21,183 nucleotides of DNA from CAZVXI01 sp964631295 (GTDB taxonomy: Bacteria; Planctomycetota; Phycisphaerae; Phycisphaerales; SM1A02). The stretch lies in NCBI GenBank assembly GCA_964631295.1, contig CAZVXI010000042.1, positions 1-21,183 on the forward strand. Direction: 5' to 3'. Below are positions 14,404 to 21,183 of the stretch, one piece after another. The position numbers and the translations under genes were made by a program. The notes under the pieces are model-generated. The model saw only the letters and a list, made by a program, of their open reading frames with translations, was not told the origin of the DNA and made no database searches. Position 1 is the stretch's first letter, and each line of letters begins with the position of its first letter.

Positions 14404-15208
14404 CACTTTTGAGATCCGAGCCACCGGCGCGCGTCTTCACACGGCCGCGAGAGCCACAACCCGAACTTTCCGTGGAGCTGCACCAGGAGTTGTTTGACCC
14501 ACTGCGGAAGATGCCTTCTGGTATCTATACAGTGTCGGTCCTGTTTGCGGTGCTCATCTCCATGTCATGCACGTTGGAACAGGATGTGCCCGGCGATCAC
14601 CGCCGGCGCTCTCTGTAAGTGCCCGGGCGGGCGCGCCATGCGCGCGCATCAGTGCGCGGCGCTTCGCACAACCATCAGCACGATGAGACAAATCATGCTC
14701 TGACAAACGATTAGAATCTGAGGGAATTTCTGAGATATGCTCGTCCTCCGGTCATCTGCGCACTCCCAATGCGCGCGCATCTGTCATCTGGGCCACCTGG
14801 TTGCCCACCGGTGTGCGAGTCAATCGATGGCGAACGCTGGAACAATCTGCCCGGCGAAGCGCCACGCAGCGATGACGGGCCTTTCGTGGCAAAACCGCTC
14901 GCATTCGGCTGTTCGATGCATCGCGAATGGGCCTCGACGCGCTCGAATCATTTCCCACGAGCCGAAACAAACAGAGGGGGATGAGGCGAATCCGAATCCG
15001 GCCGTGTACCGCGATCTTCCCATGACGAGCGGGGCGAGCCATGAGCGGGCCAAAGTCGGGGCTGAAACTCACGACGGTGGGTTGATGCCAAACTTGGAAA
15101 TTCGTCCGGAATCCGGCAATATTTTGTTATCCTTTGGGTGTTACCCGTCAAGTTGCGGGTCAAACCGGCAGCATAACCGCTCATTTGTCTAGAGGGCGAT
15201 TCTCATAG
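14404..15208. other. About 800 bases without a convincing gene
   Basis: Several short frames are open on both strands, but none shows a Shine-Dalgarno, recognisable motif or gene-like composition. A 35-codon frame at 14511-14618 would encode a hydrophobic N-terminus ending in SMSC, like a lipoprotein signal, but has no spaced ribosome site and nothing after it. The stretch contains two copies of a palindromic 13-mer (14638 and 14769) and, just before the next gene, a small inverted repeat ACCCG (15143-15147) / CGGGT (15156-15160). The last part presumably holds the promoter of the glycine-rich gene; I see no clear -35/-10 pair. Confidence 0.5.
14638..14781. repeat. Two copies of the palindromic 13-mer ATGCGCGCGCATC
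   Basis: Identical copies lie at 14638-14650 and 14769-14781, 131 bases apart, in non-coding DNA. The inner twelve bases are a perfect palindrome. They may be operator sites for a dimeric regulator or a chance product of GC-rich alternation. No function is assigned. Confidence 0.5.
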
Positions 15209-16199
15209 ATGCTACACGGAAACACGCGAATCACCGCTGGACTCCGAGAGGTCACCCTTGCAGCATGCATTGCACTGGCAATGGCATCAATGTCGCATGG
15301 GTTCGCCGATGAGTGCGGTTGCCACACGCCCCACAGTGTCCGCGCACCCGACGGGACGATGAGTGAGCCGAACGGTACGAACGGGCTTCATGGCGACGAC
15401 GACATGAATGATGCGGCGCCGAGCGGGGAACACGGCGGCCATGCGTACGCGAATAGCTCAGGCAGTGGCGGACGCGGCGGAGACGGAATCGACGCTACCA
15501 ATGGAGGCTGCGGTGGAGATGGTGGCAACAGTGGCGACAACGGCGGCGTTGGCGGACGCGGTGGTGAAGCCGGTGACGCGACCGGTGCTCCCGGCCTTGT
15601 TGGCGGTGAAGGCGGCCAGGGAGGCAATGGCGGCGATGGGGTTGATGGTGGCGGCAACGGCGGAACGGGGGGGTGATGGGTACGGCGTTTGCACCCATGT
15701 GGCACTCAGTGAGACCGTCACTGGCGGCGACGGTGGGTGCGGCGGCAATGGTGGTGCGTGCATCGGTACGGCCGGCGACGGGGGCGTCGGCGGACCCGGC
15801 GGAGATGGCGGAAATGGAGCCGACGTTGGCGGCGCAGGTGGGCGCGGCGGTCACGGCGGGGCCACGACTGGTAATACAGGAGTCGGCGGCCAGGCCGACA
15901 ATGGCGGCACCGGTGGCAGCGGTTGCTGTGACATCAATGACCCAGGGACCGACGCCGATGGTGACGGCGGGCCAGGTGGCGATGGCGGTATCGGGGGAGA
16001 TGCGACTTGGCCAACCGGAACCGGCGATGGCGGCAGCGGCGGGAACAGTGGGAAGGGTGGTGACGGACGCCCCGCAGGCAGTGGCGGCGCACCTGGTGAC
16101 GGTGGCGAGGCATCTGGCTCAGGCGATGACGGCGACGATGGTCTTTCCGCCGGCTCCGGATCAACCACCGCCGTTGGATGTCAATCAGTCGGCAAGTAA
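15209..16199 (+). pseudogene. Secreted glycine-rich (GGX repeat) protein, interrupted by a +1 frameshift at a G7 run
   Basis: The reading frame from the ATG at 15209 encodes a signal peptide (residues 1-33, likely cleavage after HGFA), a Cys/His/Asp-rich segment, then GGX-type repeats (GGRGGDG, GGDGGNSG, GGEGGQGGNGGDG) until TGA at 15674-15676. The same protein style continues in the next frame from there to TAA at 16199. Removing one G from the seven-G run at 15667-15673 gives one 329-residue protein reading GGTGGDGYGVCTHV across the joint. Nine cysteines remain in the mature form. The composition resembles mycobacterial PE_PGRS regions and other glycine-rich extracellular proteins that may fold as polyglycine-II bundles. 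It may be a sequencing error, a true pseudogene, a phase-variable gene or a frameshifted message. The function is unknown. It is followed after 15 bases by the LTxxQ protein gene. Confidence 0.65.
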
Positions 16200-16214
16200 T
16201 CAGGGAGGCCGGCC

Positions 16215-17822
16215 ATGTTCCCATCAAAGAACACTGCGCGCGCAGTGGTGATCACATTCATCGGGCTCGGTTCGCCTGGCTGGGCTGTTCACGATCAGTC
16301 GCAAGGCGTCGGACAAGAGCACCAGGACCAACGCCCGGCCCACCTCCCGAGGGTGCGTGGTCCGATCAATGTTGGTCACGCGATTCACGATGTGCAGATC
16401 GACCAGATCGCGATTGTTCTCAAACTCAGCCCGGAGCAGGAAGCCGCCATCCGAAGCTTGCGCGATGCGTATGAAACGGACTGGTTGGCAGCATTGCCAC
16501 ATGAACGTGAGCAGTTCATTGCAACCAACGAGAAATACAAAGAAGAATACGACAAGCGGAAGCAGTTTAATCTGACAGAACTGGCTGAAGATTTGCGAAG
16601 ACTGGCAACGGTACTTCGGGTTGAGTTGCGCATGCGTGACGAGGTGTTCTTTTCGCAGATCGAGGCAATGCTGACCGACGATCAGCGTTCACGCATGCAG
16701 CGTGTGCGCAACTGGCGAAAACGACATCTGCTTGCGACTCGCATGAGTGAGCGCCATGAAGCTGCGATCGACCTGATGGAACTCATTCGGATTGACAGCA
16801 CACGACAAAGACGTGAATACTCGACGCCACCAAACTTTATCACGGTGACAGATGAGGAATACGACGGCCTGCAACCTGCAATGGACGCATACGAGCCAAT
16901 GTTGATCGCGGCGATGAAACGAGCGGTGGAAACGACAATTGATCTCTCAGACCTGCGCCACCGCGGCCTCGACTTGTCAAGTCGGCTCATGGAAGCAGGA
17001 GCGACGCCTGACAGCCATCCGATCGAACACGACGAGCGATGGCAGATGAGACTTGCGTACGGAAGAAAGCGTATTGCGCCAATGCAGCGTCTCGAGCGTG
17101 TCAACCGCGCTGGCCTGCATCTGTTCATGGAGCATCTGCCTCCAGAGAAAGCCATCGAACTGCGGCACAACTACTACACAACCGCGTATCCGACGGTGTA
17201 TCCGGATCGTGGGGCGGCGGGGTTGTTGTTTGACGTCGTGCTCGATCGCGCGGACCTTGACGATGACCAGCGGGATGCGATCAGCGACCTGCAGGGCGTG
17301 TGGCGGCTCGAACACGATGCGCTGTGCATGGAGATGCACGAGTTGGAACGTGAACAGTTTCTGGAGAACCGACGCGACTGGCAGAATGAACGTCTGCGCT
17401 CCCAACTGTACCTTGCGATTTCTGATGCGGGCATGGCTCGCGAAAGGCTCAACCGCGAGCATGTCGAGTTGATGACACAGATTCTCCAGCCGAAGCAGAT
17501 TGCCGGTGTGCTGGTCGACCTGTGGAAACGCGAGCGCCAGACCGGTTCTTCAAGTGAGCGACGACGCGGGCGTTCGCGTCGGACCAGAGAATCGCCGCCT
17601 CCGATCATGACCGCACTCGTCCTGCGCGCGATTCCAAGTGATGCGCAGCGTGAACAGATCATGATGCATGTTGAGCAGGTGCTCGCGAATGGCGATGTTG
17701 AGCGCTCACCGGCCGAACGCGCCGCCGCACGGCTTGTGACGTTTGATGAGGAAACGATCGACATCCCGCGCCCCTGGCATCAGCCGACGTGGGTCCAGCG
17801 CGCAATGCAGTATGATAACTGA
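16215..17822 (+). CDS. Secreted helical protein with LTxxQ-like motifs, function unknown
   Basis: A 535-residue protein with GGGAGG six bases before the ATG at 16215. Residues 1-24 look like a Sec signal peptide with SPGWA as possible cleavage site. The rest is almost wholly helical and charged. It repeats a motif similar to the LTxxQ signature of Spy/CpxP-type periplasmic proteins: LSPEQ at about 71, LTDDQ at 153, LDDDQ at 348 and LQPKQ at 424, each followed by a helix. A basic Arg/Ser patch (SSSERRRGRSRRTRES) lies near residue 445. It is far longer than Spy (about 160 residues), so it is at most a repeated or distant relative. It is likely co-transcribed with the glycine-rich protein 15 bases upstream, which suggests a joint role at the cell envelope. 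I do not recognise a specific function. Confidence 0.7.
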   Translation: MFPSKNTARAVVITFIGLGSPGWAVHDQSQGVGQEHQDQRPAHLPRVRGPINVGHAIHDVQIDQIAIVLKLSPEQEAAIRSLRDAYETDWLAALPHEREQFIATNEKYKEEYDKRKQFNLTELAEDLRRLATVLRVELRMRDEVFFSQIEAMLTDDQRSRMQRVRNWRKRHLLATRMSERHEAAIDLMELIRIDSTRQRREYSTPPNFITVTDEEYDGLQPAMDAYEPMLIAAMKRAVETTIDLSDLRHRGLDLSSRLMEAGATPDSHPIEHDERWQMRLAYGRKRIAPMQRLERVNRAGLHLFMEHLPPEKAIELRHNYYTTAYPTVYPDRGAAGLLFDVVLDRADLDDDQRDAISDLQGVWRLEHDALCMEMHELEREQFLENRRDWQNERLRSQLYLAISDAGMARERLNREHVELMTQILQPKQIAGVLVDLWKRERQTGSSSERRRGRSRRTRESPPPIMTALVLRAIPSDAQREQIMMHVEQVLANGDVERSPAERAAARLVTFDEETIDIPRPWHQPTWVQRAMQYDN

Positions 17823-17851
17823 GCGTGTTGCGTGCATTCGTCGCGTGTCAC

Positions 17852-17934
17852 CGTCATTCCCACGTACGTGGGAATCTACAAAAGGCTGATCGGTCCATCG
17901 TGATCTGTGGATGCCCGTGTTCACGGGCATGACG
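17852..17934. repeat. REP/MITE-like element of two palindromes
   Basis: The element is bounded by CGTCAT (17852-17857) and its complement ATGACG (17929-17934). Inside are a perfect 20-base palindrome ATTCCCACGTACGTGGGAAT (17856-17875) and a second one, ATGCCCGTG-TT-CACGGGCAT (17911-17930), 35 bases apart. This layout, CGTCATTCCC...GGGAAT plus a mirrored partner, is that of widespread bacterial intergenic repeats mobilised by REP-associated tyrosine transposases. The second palindrome shows a compensated T-to-G/A-to-C change, so pairing is maintained. It lies between convergent genes. Confidence 0.7.
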
Positions 17935-17955
17935 AGAGCGCTACGAATAAAGTGG

Positions 17956-17972
17956 CCACGCTCTAAGCGTGG
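17956..17972. other. Hairpin between convergent genes
   Basis: CCACGCT (17956-17962) pairs with AGCGTGG (17966-17972) over seven bases with loop CTA. No T run follows on either strand, so it is not a classic terminator, but it lies between the convergent LTxxQ and kynB genes and could help end transcription. It may also be part of a second dispersed repeat. Confidence 0.4.
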
Positions 17973-18008
17973 TGCAAACCGAGATGTCGTCAGATGTGAT
18001 CGCCTGTG

Positions 18009-18638
18009 TTACCGCAGCGTGCGCAGCACTGCGCGGACCGGGCTCGCATCAAACCCGACCAGCGGCAGGGGCAGTGCAATGAGTTCGTACAGGCCAGGCT
18101 CTACATGGCTCAGCACCAGTCCTTCAAGAATTGCCAGCCCGCAGACGCGAAACCGATGGTGCGCATCAAGCACCGTCGCCGTCGGTGGATCGACGCTCGG
18201 CGTGTCCACACCGACCAGCCGCACACCTGTATCGGCGAGGTGATCGACCAGCGCTGGTTCAAGCCCCGGGAAAGCCTGCCAGTGAGTTGGGTCGAGAAAG
18301 GTGCCAGTCCGCAGCAAGACGCGCGGCTGCGTGATCTCACTTCGCAGATCACCGAGGCTGATGCGGTTGGCATCGGCTGATTTCGGATAGCAATCAACAA
18401 CCTGGCATGGCCCGATGAACAGATCAAGCGGCCAACCCTCAACACCGGGCGCATCAGCTTGATAGTGGTTCGGCCCGTCCACATGCGCGCCCAGATGCAC
18501 GGTTGTGTGGAGCGTGGATAGTGTCAGGTGATCGCCGCGTTTCATGTCGAGCAGCATCTCCCGGCTCGGCGGCGTATCACCCGGGAAGACCTTGAGATCA
18601 CTCGTGATCGCCGGCGAGATGTCCATGACGTCGGGCAT
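18009..18638 (-). CDS. kynB: Kynurenine formamidase KynB
   Basis: A 209-residue protein with ATG at 18638, two bases after the kynA stop codon; the frame is open upstream but that part overlaps kynA. A second ATG at 18626 is possible. Length matches the usual 207-209. It begins MPDVMDISPAITSDLKVFPGDTP and has the cyclase-family metal site HLGAHVDGPNHY (HxGxHxDxPxH) near residue 48, with later LVGVDTPSVDP and LPLVGFDASPVRAVLR, all typical of bacterial KynB. It hydrolyses N-formylkynurenine to kynurenine and formate, the second step of tryptophan breakdown, and uses a divalent metal, usually zinc. It is the last gene of the operon; the REP-like element follows it. Confidence 0.93.
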   Translation of the reverse strand: MPDVMDISPAITSDLKVFPGDTPPSREMLLDMKRGDHLTLSTLHTTVHLGAHVDGPNHYQADAPGVEGWPLDLFIGPCQVVDCYPKSADANRISLGDLRSEITQPRVLLRTGTFLDPTHWQAFPGLEPALVDHLADTGVRLVGVDTPSVDPPTATVLDAHHRFRVCGLAILEGLVLSHVEPGLYELIALPLPLVGFDASPVRAVLRTLR

Positions 18639-18640
18639 GT

Positions 18641-19477
18641 TTACAACTCGTGCCGAATCGCCCACAGGTCGGGGAAAATTGACTGGAACAGCGACCGTTT
18701 GAGGAAATCCACGCCCGGCGAACCGCCCGTGCCACTCTTCGATCCGATGGTGCGCTCGACCATCTTCACGTGTCGATAGCGCCACTCCTGCAGGCCTTCG
18801 TCAAAGTCTGCCATCAGTTCAAACATGATGCCCAGGTCAGGCCGGTTCTTGTAGAGATCAAGCAACTGCCGTTGAATCGCGTCGCTTGGATCGTTGGCAT
18901 TCGTGATATCGCGATTGACGACATCGTCAGGCAACTCGACGCCATGATGCGCGAGGAAATCGTTGAAGTGATCGACGAGTGATCGCTCATGAAGACGTTG
19001 CTGGACTCGCTCCGCGCCCGGCGTTCCAGGCGGATGGTACTTCAATACGCCCTTGCGTTTGAAACCGAGCACGAACTCGAGTTCACGGAACTGATAAGAC
19101 TGAAACCCCGACGAAGTCTCAAGGCGATCACGAAAACTCGTGAAACTCATCGGCGTCATCGTCTCAAGGATGTCAAGTTGGCCTACAAGCGTCTTCATGA
19201 TCGTTCGCAGCCGCTTGAACGTAGCTATGGCGCCATACAGATCGCCTGCAGATAAGTCGCGGTTGACCTTCTCCAGTTCATGCAGCATCAGCTTGAACCA
19301 AAGCTCATAGGTCTGGTGAATGATAATAAACAGCAACTCATCGTGCTCCGGCGGGTCGGATCGCACATGCTGAAGATCAAGCAAGCGTGGGAGGTCCAGA
19401 TAGGTTGCGTAGTTCAGTTCAGACTGCGCGGGAACTGTCGACTGGCCCGAGCGTGATTTCGGTGTGGTCATGTCCAT
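18641..19477 (-). CDS. kynA: Tryptophan 2,3-dioxygenase KynA
   Basis: A 278-residue heme enzyme that opens the indole ring of L-tryptophan to give N-formylkynurenine, the first step of the pathway. Family marks are LNYATYLDLPRLLDLQ (21-36), FIIIHQTYELWFKLMLHEL (50-68) with His54, SGFQSYQFRELEFVLG, and near the C-terminus RYRHVKMVERTIGSKSGTGGS with His236 as expected axial heme ligand. The starts at 19477 and 19471 (both ATG, two codons apart) cannot be separated; neither has a strong Shine-Dalgarno, consistent with translational coupling to kmo, whose stop lies three bases upstream. Confidence 0.96.
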   Translation of the reverse strand: MDMTTPKSRSGQSTVPAQSELNYATYLDLPRLLDLQHVRSDPPEHDELLFIIIHQTYELWFKLMLHELEKVNRDLSAGDLYGAIATFKRLRTIMKTLVGQLDILETMTPMSFTSFRDRLETSSGFQSYQFRELEFVLGFKRKGVLKYHPPGTPGAERVQQRLHERSLVDHFNDFLAHHGVELPDDVVNRDITNANDPSDAIQRQLLDLYKNRPDLGIMFELMADFDEGLQEWRYRHVKMVERTIGSKSGTGGSPGVDFLKRSLFQSIFPDLWAIRHEL

Positions 19478-19480
19478 CAG

Positions 19481-20821
19481 TCAGAACACCCATGCAAGAA
19501 TGAGAATGCCGAGCGGAAGCATGCCGAGCGACAGTATCGCCAGCCATACCACGATGATGCGGTCCTGTCGGGCAGCACGCTGTCTTGCTTCATTGTACGG
19601 GATACGTGAGAAGCTCACCATGTTGTACAGCGGCACGTACCAGCCGGGCAGCACACGGTGCAGTATTTTCTCAAACTTCTTGCGCAGCAGGAACCAGCGG
19701 GATCCGACCTTGTCGCGCATCTCGATGAAGTTCTGCAGCGCGAGGTCGGCAATGGCATCCGCATCGGGCTTGCGATGTTCGCTGAACCATGGAAGCAGTT
19801 GGTCCCAATTTGGCCCGAATCGTTCGATCGCATCATCGAAGAGCGCGCAGTCTTCGAATGCCGCATTCATTCCCTGCCCGTAAAAAGGCACGATCGCATG
19901 TGACGCATCACCGAGAATCAACACCTTCCCATTCGCATGCCAGGGACGGCAACGAATGGTGATAAGCGAACTTGTGGGGTTGTTCTGAAAGTCGTCGACG
20001 AGTGTCGGCATGAGTGGCATTGTATCAGCAAACCACTGCTCGAACCGCTTGGTGATCTCTGTCTCGTTGGTCACAGTCGCGAAGCCGGTGTCTCCATCGA
20101 ACGGCCAGAACAGCGTGCAGGTGAACGACTTGTCCGCGTTGGGCAGTGCGATCATCATGAACCCGCCGCGAGGCCAGATGTGAAGCGCGTGCGGTTCCAT
20201 CGCGAAGGCGCCATCGGCTGTGGGGGGGATCGTCAGTTCTTTGTACCCATGTTCGAGATATGTCTGGCTGTATGTGAAGCGATCGGTCTTCTGCAACGCA
20301 CCCCGGACCGCGGAGAATGCACCGTCTGTACCGATGATCACATCTGCTGAGGCGTTGATGACTTCGTCACAGGCGTCCTGTGCGAATGTCACTCCTGGTG
20401 CATCGAGATTAATGTCAACACATCGCTGACCAAAGTGCAGCGAGACGGTGTTGAATGCATCGGCTGCGTCAAGCAGGGTCAGATTCAGCCTGTCGCGCGA
20501 GACGGAGTTGATCGCGTCAGCCGGATTCTTGCTGTAGGGCTGAAAAGTGAGCGTCCCGTCAACCGCGTGCATCATGCGGCCGGGCATGGGGATCGCATCG
20601 CGCAGGACGGCATCTTTGAGCCCGGCGCGATCAAGCGCGTGAATGCCGCGCGTCGAGAGTGCAAGGTTGATGGATCGGCCGCCGATGAATCCCTTTTCTC
20701 GCGGATCAGACCTGCGTTCGTAGACATTTACACGATAGCCGCGTTTGCCAAGCATGCAGGCAAGCAGGGAGCCAGCCAGCCCCGCACCAATGATCATCAC
20801 ATGGGGTTGCGAATCGCTCAT
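19481..20821 (-). CDS. kmo: Kynurenine 3-monooxygenase (FAD-dependent), with C-terminal membrane segment
   Basis: A 446-residue flavoprotein that hydroxylates kynurenine to 3-hydroxykynurenine with NADPH and O2. The N-terminal dinucleotide fold has GAGLAG (12-17) and a following VYERRSDPR. IGGRSINLALSTRGI is the KMO-specific segment, and GDASHAIVPFYGQGMNAAFEDC is the second FAD motif. The C-terminus ends in one hydrophobic helix (IIVVWLAILSLGMLPLGILILAWVF), which looks like a tail anchor as in eukaryotic KMO of the mitochondrial outer membrane. The ATG at 20821 is chosen over a GTG one codon upstream. It begins nine bases after the kynU stop codon and ends three bases before kynA. Confidence 0.95.
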   Translation of the reverse strand: MSDSQPHVMIIGAGLAGSLLACMLGKRGYRVNVYERRSDPREKGFIGGRSINLALSTRGIHALDRAGLKDAVLRDAIPMPGRMMHAVDGTLTFQPYSKNPADAINSVSRDRLNLTLLDAADAFNTVSLHFGQRCVDINLDAPGVTFAQDACDEVINASADVIIGTDGAFSAVRGALQKTDRFTYSQTYLEHGYKELTIPPTADGAFAMEPHALHIWPRGGFMMIALPNADKSFTCTLFWPFDGDTGFATVTNETEITKRFEQWFADTMPLMPTLVDDFQNNPTSSLITIRCRPWHANGKVLILGDASHAIVPFYGQGMNAAFEDCALFDDAIERFGPNWDQLLPWFSEHRKPDADAIADLALQNFIEMRDKVGSRWFLLRKKFEKILHRVLPGWYVPLYNMVSFSRIPYNEARQRAARQDRIIVVWLAILSLGMLPLGILILAWVF

Positions 20822-20830
20822 CACAGGTAC

Positions 20831-21183
20831 TTACGCGTCATTCATGAGTGCGGACGCAAGGTGCCAGACATCCTGAAACGTGTTGTACAGTGGCGTCGGT
20901 GCCACACGAATGACATTCGGCTCTCGGAAGTCCGGCACCATACCTGCGTTCCTGATCGCTTCGAAGCGCCCACGCGCATTGTCATGCACAAGGATGGACA
21001 GTTGACAAGCCTGCGCATCCTGATCGCAAGGCGTGATGATCTCGAATGTATTCGTTGCGTGTTGTTCGATCAGGAATCGGAGATAACCAGTGAGTGCGAT
21101 CGATTTGACGCGCAGCGCAGGCATGGTTGCTTCATCAAAAACCTCCAGCGAGGCGCGCAGCGGAGTCATCGCGAGTATGGGTG
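20831..21183 (-). CDS. kynU: Kynureninase KynU, C-terminal part (cut by window edge)
   Basis: The last 117 codons are visible and the frame is open to the right edge. The text PILAMTPLRASLEVFDEATMPALRVKSIALTGYLRFLIEQ, then the small-domain strand CQLSILVHDNARGRFEAIRNAGMVPDFREPNVIRVAPTPLYNTFQDVWHLASAL, is the C-terminal domain of PLP-dependent kynureninase. The catalytic Lys is outside the window. The enzyme splits 3-hydroxykynurenine to 3-hydroxyanthranilate and alanine. Placed upstream of kmo, it is the first or an early gene of the operon. Confidence 0.93.
   Translation of the reverse strand, partial: PILAMTPLRASLEVFDEATMPALRVKSIALTGYLRFLIEQHATNTFEIITPCDQDAQACQLSILVHDNARGRFEAIRNAGMVPDFREPNVIRVAPTPLYNTFQDVWHLASALMNDA

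Noticed and set aside
14511..14618. Possible 35-residue lipoprotein (hydrophobic start ending SMSC)
   Set aside because: No spaced Shine-Dalgarno, very short, Arg-rich tail with no conserved feature; not enough to call a gene.
14737..15192. Open plus frame of 151 codons in the gene-free stretch, with overlapping minus frames of about 100 codons
   Set aside because: Composition is not gene-like, no ribosome site, and frames on both strands are equally open.
15388..16227. Proline-rich and His/Arg-rich frames opposite the glycine-rich gene, and an Ala/Val-rich plus frame from 15408
   Set aside because: They are the complements or offset readings of GGX repeats; the true protein has a signal peptide and continues as Gly/Asp/Asn repeats on both sides of the frameshift.
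18639..18785. Upstream extension of kynB by 49 codons
   Set aside because: It overlaps the kynA 3' end and is not part of the KynB family; the ATG at 18638 gives the normal length.
1..21183. CRISPR arrays, tRNA or rRNA genes, insertion sequences
   Set aside because: No regularly spaced direct repeats, no cloverleaf or rRNA-like segments and no transposase-like frames were seen by eye.

Overview
The window reads as chromosomal DNA of a flagellated planctomycete, most likely from the Phycisphaerae. This is inferred from the gene style (zinc-ribbon/GYF-like membrane protein, glycine-rich secreted protein, FliW-CsrA next to two flagellins, eukaryote-like kynurenine pathway). No rRNA or other marker is present to prove it.

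Region 1 (1-4041): the start of a SurA-like foldase lipoprotein (minus strand, cut by the left edge) diverges from a zinc-ribbon single-pass membrane protein. That gene converges on a large polytopic GT-C type glycosyltransferase on the minus strand.

Region 2 (about 4170-14403) is a late flagellar cluster, all on the plus strand: flgI (P-ring), a stand-alone FlgJ-type rod-binding protein, flgN (chaperone), flgK and flgL (hook-filament junction), fliW, csrA and two flagellin genes. A very good sigma-54 -24/-12 match lies in front of flgI. Each flagellin gene ends in a strong intrinsic terminator. The most interesting signal is in the leaders of csrA and of both flagellin genes. Their Shine-Dalgarno regions sit in hairpins whose loops carry GGA, the signature of CsrA binding sites, and the first flagellin leader has two such hairpins, like the Bacillus subtilis hag leader. 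CsrA is 100 aa long and has Arg44 and Asn55, the RNA-contact and FliW-contact positions known from other bacteria. This suggests a complete FliW-CsrA-flagellin homeostasis switch encoded in about 3 kb. FlgL is about twice the usual length because of three inserted repeat domains.

Region 3 (14404-17822): about 800 bases without a convincing gene, then a secreted glycine-rich (GGX repeat) protein gene that is broken by a +1 frameshift at a run of seven G. A gene for a secreted helical protein with LTxxQ-like motifs follows directly.

Region 4 (17823-18008): a short intergenic stretch with a two-palindrome REP/MITE-like element and a further hairpin.

Region 5 (18009-21183, minus strand): a tightly packed kynurenine operon, kynU (C-terminal part only) - kmo - kynA - kynB. 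It would take tryptophan to 3-hydroxyanthranilate, the usual route into de novo NAD synthesis. The KMO has a C-terminal hydrophobic segment that looks like a membrane anchor.
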